A stretch of 64,000 bases of DNA from Trochalopteron elliotii (Eukaryota; Chordata; Aves; Passeriformes; Leiothrichidae): positions 703,010-767,009 of the forward strand of contig JANPWX010000537.1 in the NCBI GenBank assembly GCA_024734555.1, given 5' to 3'. The notes under the pieces are model-generated. The model was given only the letters and a program-made list of their open reading frames with translations. It ran no database searches and was not told the DNA's origin. Positions 62,967 through 64,000 of the stretch are shown here, one piece after another. Position 1 is the stretch's first letter. Each line of letters starts with the position of its first letter. A program made the translations under genes and the position numbers.

Positions 62967-62982
62967 ATATTGCATGCAATAT
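62967..62982. repeat. 16-bp perfect palindrome ATATTGCATGCAATAT
   Basis: Reads the same on both strands. The centre TTGCATGCAA overlaps two opposed half-octamer-like ATGCAA motifs, as a POU or C/EBP-type dimer might use. Its position in the CpG-retaining flank makes a regulatory role plausible but unproven. Confidence 0.7.
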
Positions 62983-63882
62983 TAGTTTTTATTAGTCGCC
63001 ATTAACAAGATGTTTTCTACTCGAATTCTCATTTACTTGTTCAATGCGAAAATTATCTTTGTAAAAGAGAAAAACGCATCTTCAAGTGTCAGCTATATTA
63101 AATTAAAGAACTGTTTACCCTTCCTAAGGAAAGCATATGTATCTAAATAGGCATCTTTTACCGTTTGCATAGTAGATTGGAAATTAGCATTTTTGTTCAT
63201 TTTCCCATGTATGCACAGCGCCTGGAAGAGTAATACTCCATGCATATCAGATCAGCCAGCCTACAATTTTTGTGCAATATATTATTTGGCAATCTAAAAT
63301 TTGTAATTTGCATGAAATTGCTTAATTAAAATACAGTCACTCAGGGTATTAATTTCTCTGTCTGGCAGTTCAACGTACTAAAGGCAGGCTACAGAAAATG
63401 TGAAATCCTGTCAGATGTAACAGTAAAATATTAGCAAAAAAAAAAAAAAATCCACTTCTGGCAACAAAGTGACAGAGTGATAATGCTTTTGCCCTGATTC
63501 CGGGTTCAAATACGAGCTTGGGTTGACGTTGAAACCGGCAAAGAAATTTACAATAGCAACTCTGGCTTTTTGCCAATAAATCTGCATCACGGACCTTTCC
63601 TGGCGAGACCCTTTTCCCTCTCCCCACCCCCTTTACATTTTTCCCTACTAGCTAAGGCAGAGAAGAAAAAAAAAATTCCTTTTTTTGAAGCCCAAGTCCC
63701 TTACTATTTTTGGCAGTTTGCTTTTGAAATCAGCAACCCTACTGATAAAATGATCCAATCAGTCCTTCCCAGTTGTCAAGACAACAGTTCGTAATTGTGC
63801 CAGCTCTTTCCATTGCAGCTAGACATTTCATAAATAGATAATTCTCTAATTGATCCAGCCAATCCTACTTTGCATACCCTGC

Positions 63883-63896
63883 CAAACTAGGTAAGC
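63883..63896 (+). other. Possible splice donor of an untranslated first exon
   Basis: 'aactag|gtaagc' (cut after 63890) fits the donor consensus well. It lies about 30 bp after a CCAAT box and about 1 kb after the CpG island. If transcription runs rightwards it could end a 5' noncoding exon. A single donor-like site is weak evidence. Confidence 0.2.
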
Positions 63897-64000
63897 CCGG
63901 GTTCTATTCTAGTACGGCAGCAACTTTCTGCAAAGACAAGAAAATGAGCTTTATTTACCGCTCGAGACAGGGGACAGAGGGAAGGAAAAAAAAAAAAAAA

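Larger units (their letters stand above)
62871..64000. promoter_or_regulatory. CpG-retaining AT-rich flank of the island
   Basis: AT-rich like the rest of the window, yet CpG sites remain frequent ('tatgcgagcgtatt', 'actcgaattc', 'aatgcgaaaa', 'aaacgcatc', 'aatacgagc', 'gttgacgttgaaaccgg', 'ggcgagac', 'agtacggcagc', 'accgctcgagac'). It has octamer-like motifs (ATTTGCAT at 63306-63313, GTTTGCAT at 63163-63170), a palindrome at 62967-62982, two CCAAT boxes (63755-63759 and 63859-63863) and an A run at 63436-63450. No transposon was found. This combination suggests a region kept unmethylated and under selection next to a regulator gene. The window ends in a run of A. Confidence 0.4.

Noticed and set aside
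62373..63005. Several overlapping frames of 107-181 codons in the CpG island
   Set aside because: GC-rich DNA lacks stop codons, so frames open in many phases on both strands; Pro/Arg/Gly/Ala-rich translations match nothing and some begin at non-ATG codons.
1..64000. CRISPR arrays, bacterial operons, ribosomal or transfer RNA genes
   Set aside because: No spaced identical repeats, no dense collinear frames and no tRNA or rRNA landmarks; the DNA is vertebrate in character.

Overview
The window looks like vertebrate nuclear DNA, most likely avian and probably a passerine. It is AT-rich and CpG-poor. It carries several 5'-truncated CR1 LINE tails of the kind that dominates bird genomes, and one ERV-L-like provirus of a type I associate with songbird genomes. 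There are two runs of N (20916-20976 and 41929-42271). I recognise no host protein-coding gene. Nearly all open frames are short and random-looking, and the only recognisable coding sequence is retroviral.

Layout: 1-2681 is unannotated AT-rich DNA with one TAG-type triplet repeat. 2682-3965 holds two CR1 3' ends, the first interrupted by a long GGAT microsatellite grown from its own sequence. 3966-9195 is plain noncoding DNA. At 9196-9745 a minus-strand CR1 sits exactly between two diverged copies of a direct repeat of about 120 bp. 9746-20696 is noncoding with a pure TAG repeat at 16352. 20697-20976 is a purine-only composite satellite that runs into an assembly gap. 20977-27774 is noncoding, with one stretch (25730-26160) that resembles a conserved noncoding element. 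27775-28219 is the best-preserved CR1. 32319-32835 carries worn palindromic modules that look like an old interspersed repeat. 33955-34007 and 38125-38535 are further CR1 remnants.

The most structured object is the provirus at 41876-45160 on the minus strand. It has 5-bp target duplications (ggctt), LTR ends TGTCCT...AGGACA, a lysine-tRNA-like primer binding site, an open gag-like frame with an unusual multi-hydrophobic N-terminal half and an in-frame 27-bp tandem repeat, and then directly the end of RNase H and integrase. Protease, reverse transcriptase and the rest of gag are deleted. The pol remnant has a stop codon and a frameshift. The far LTR is mostly lost in an assembly gap that is too short to contain it.

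45166-62379 is again gene-poor. It contains a 15-bp-arm stem-loop at 58742-58781 and two purine tracts. The right end is different in kind: 62380-62870 is a strong CpG island, with about 50 CpG counted by hand in 480 bp. It is followed to the window end by AT-rich sequence that keeps CpG sites and holds octamer-like motifs, a 16-bp perfect palindrome, CCAAT boxes and a consensus splice donor. This resembles the promoter side of a developmental regulator beside a gene desert. That gene is not visible here and I do not name it.
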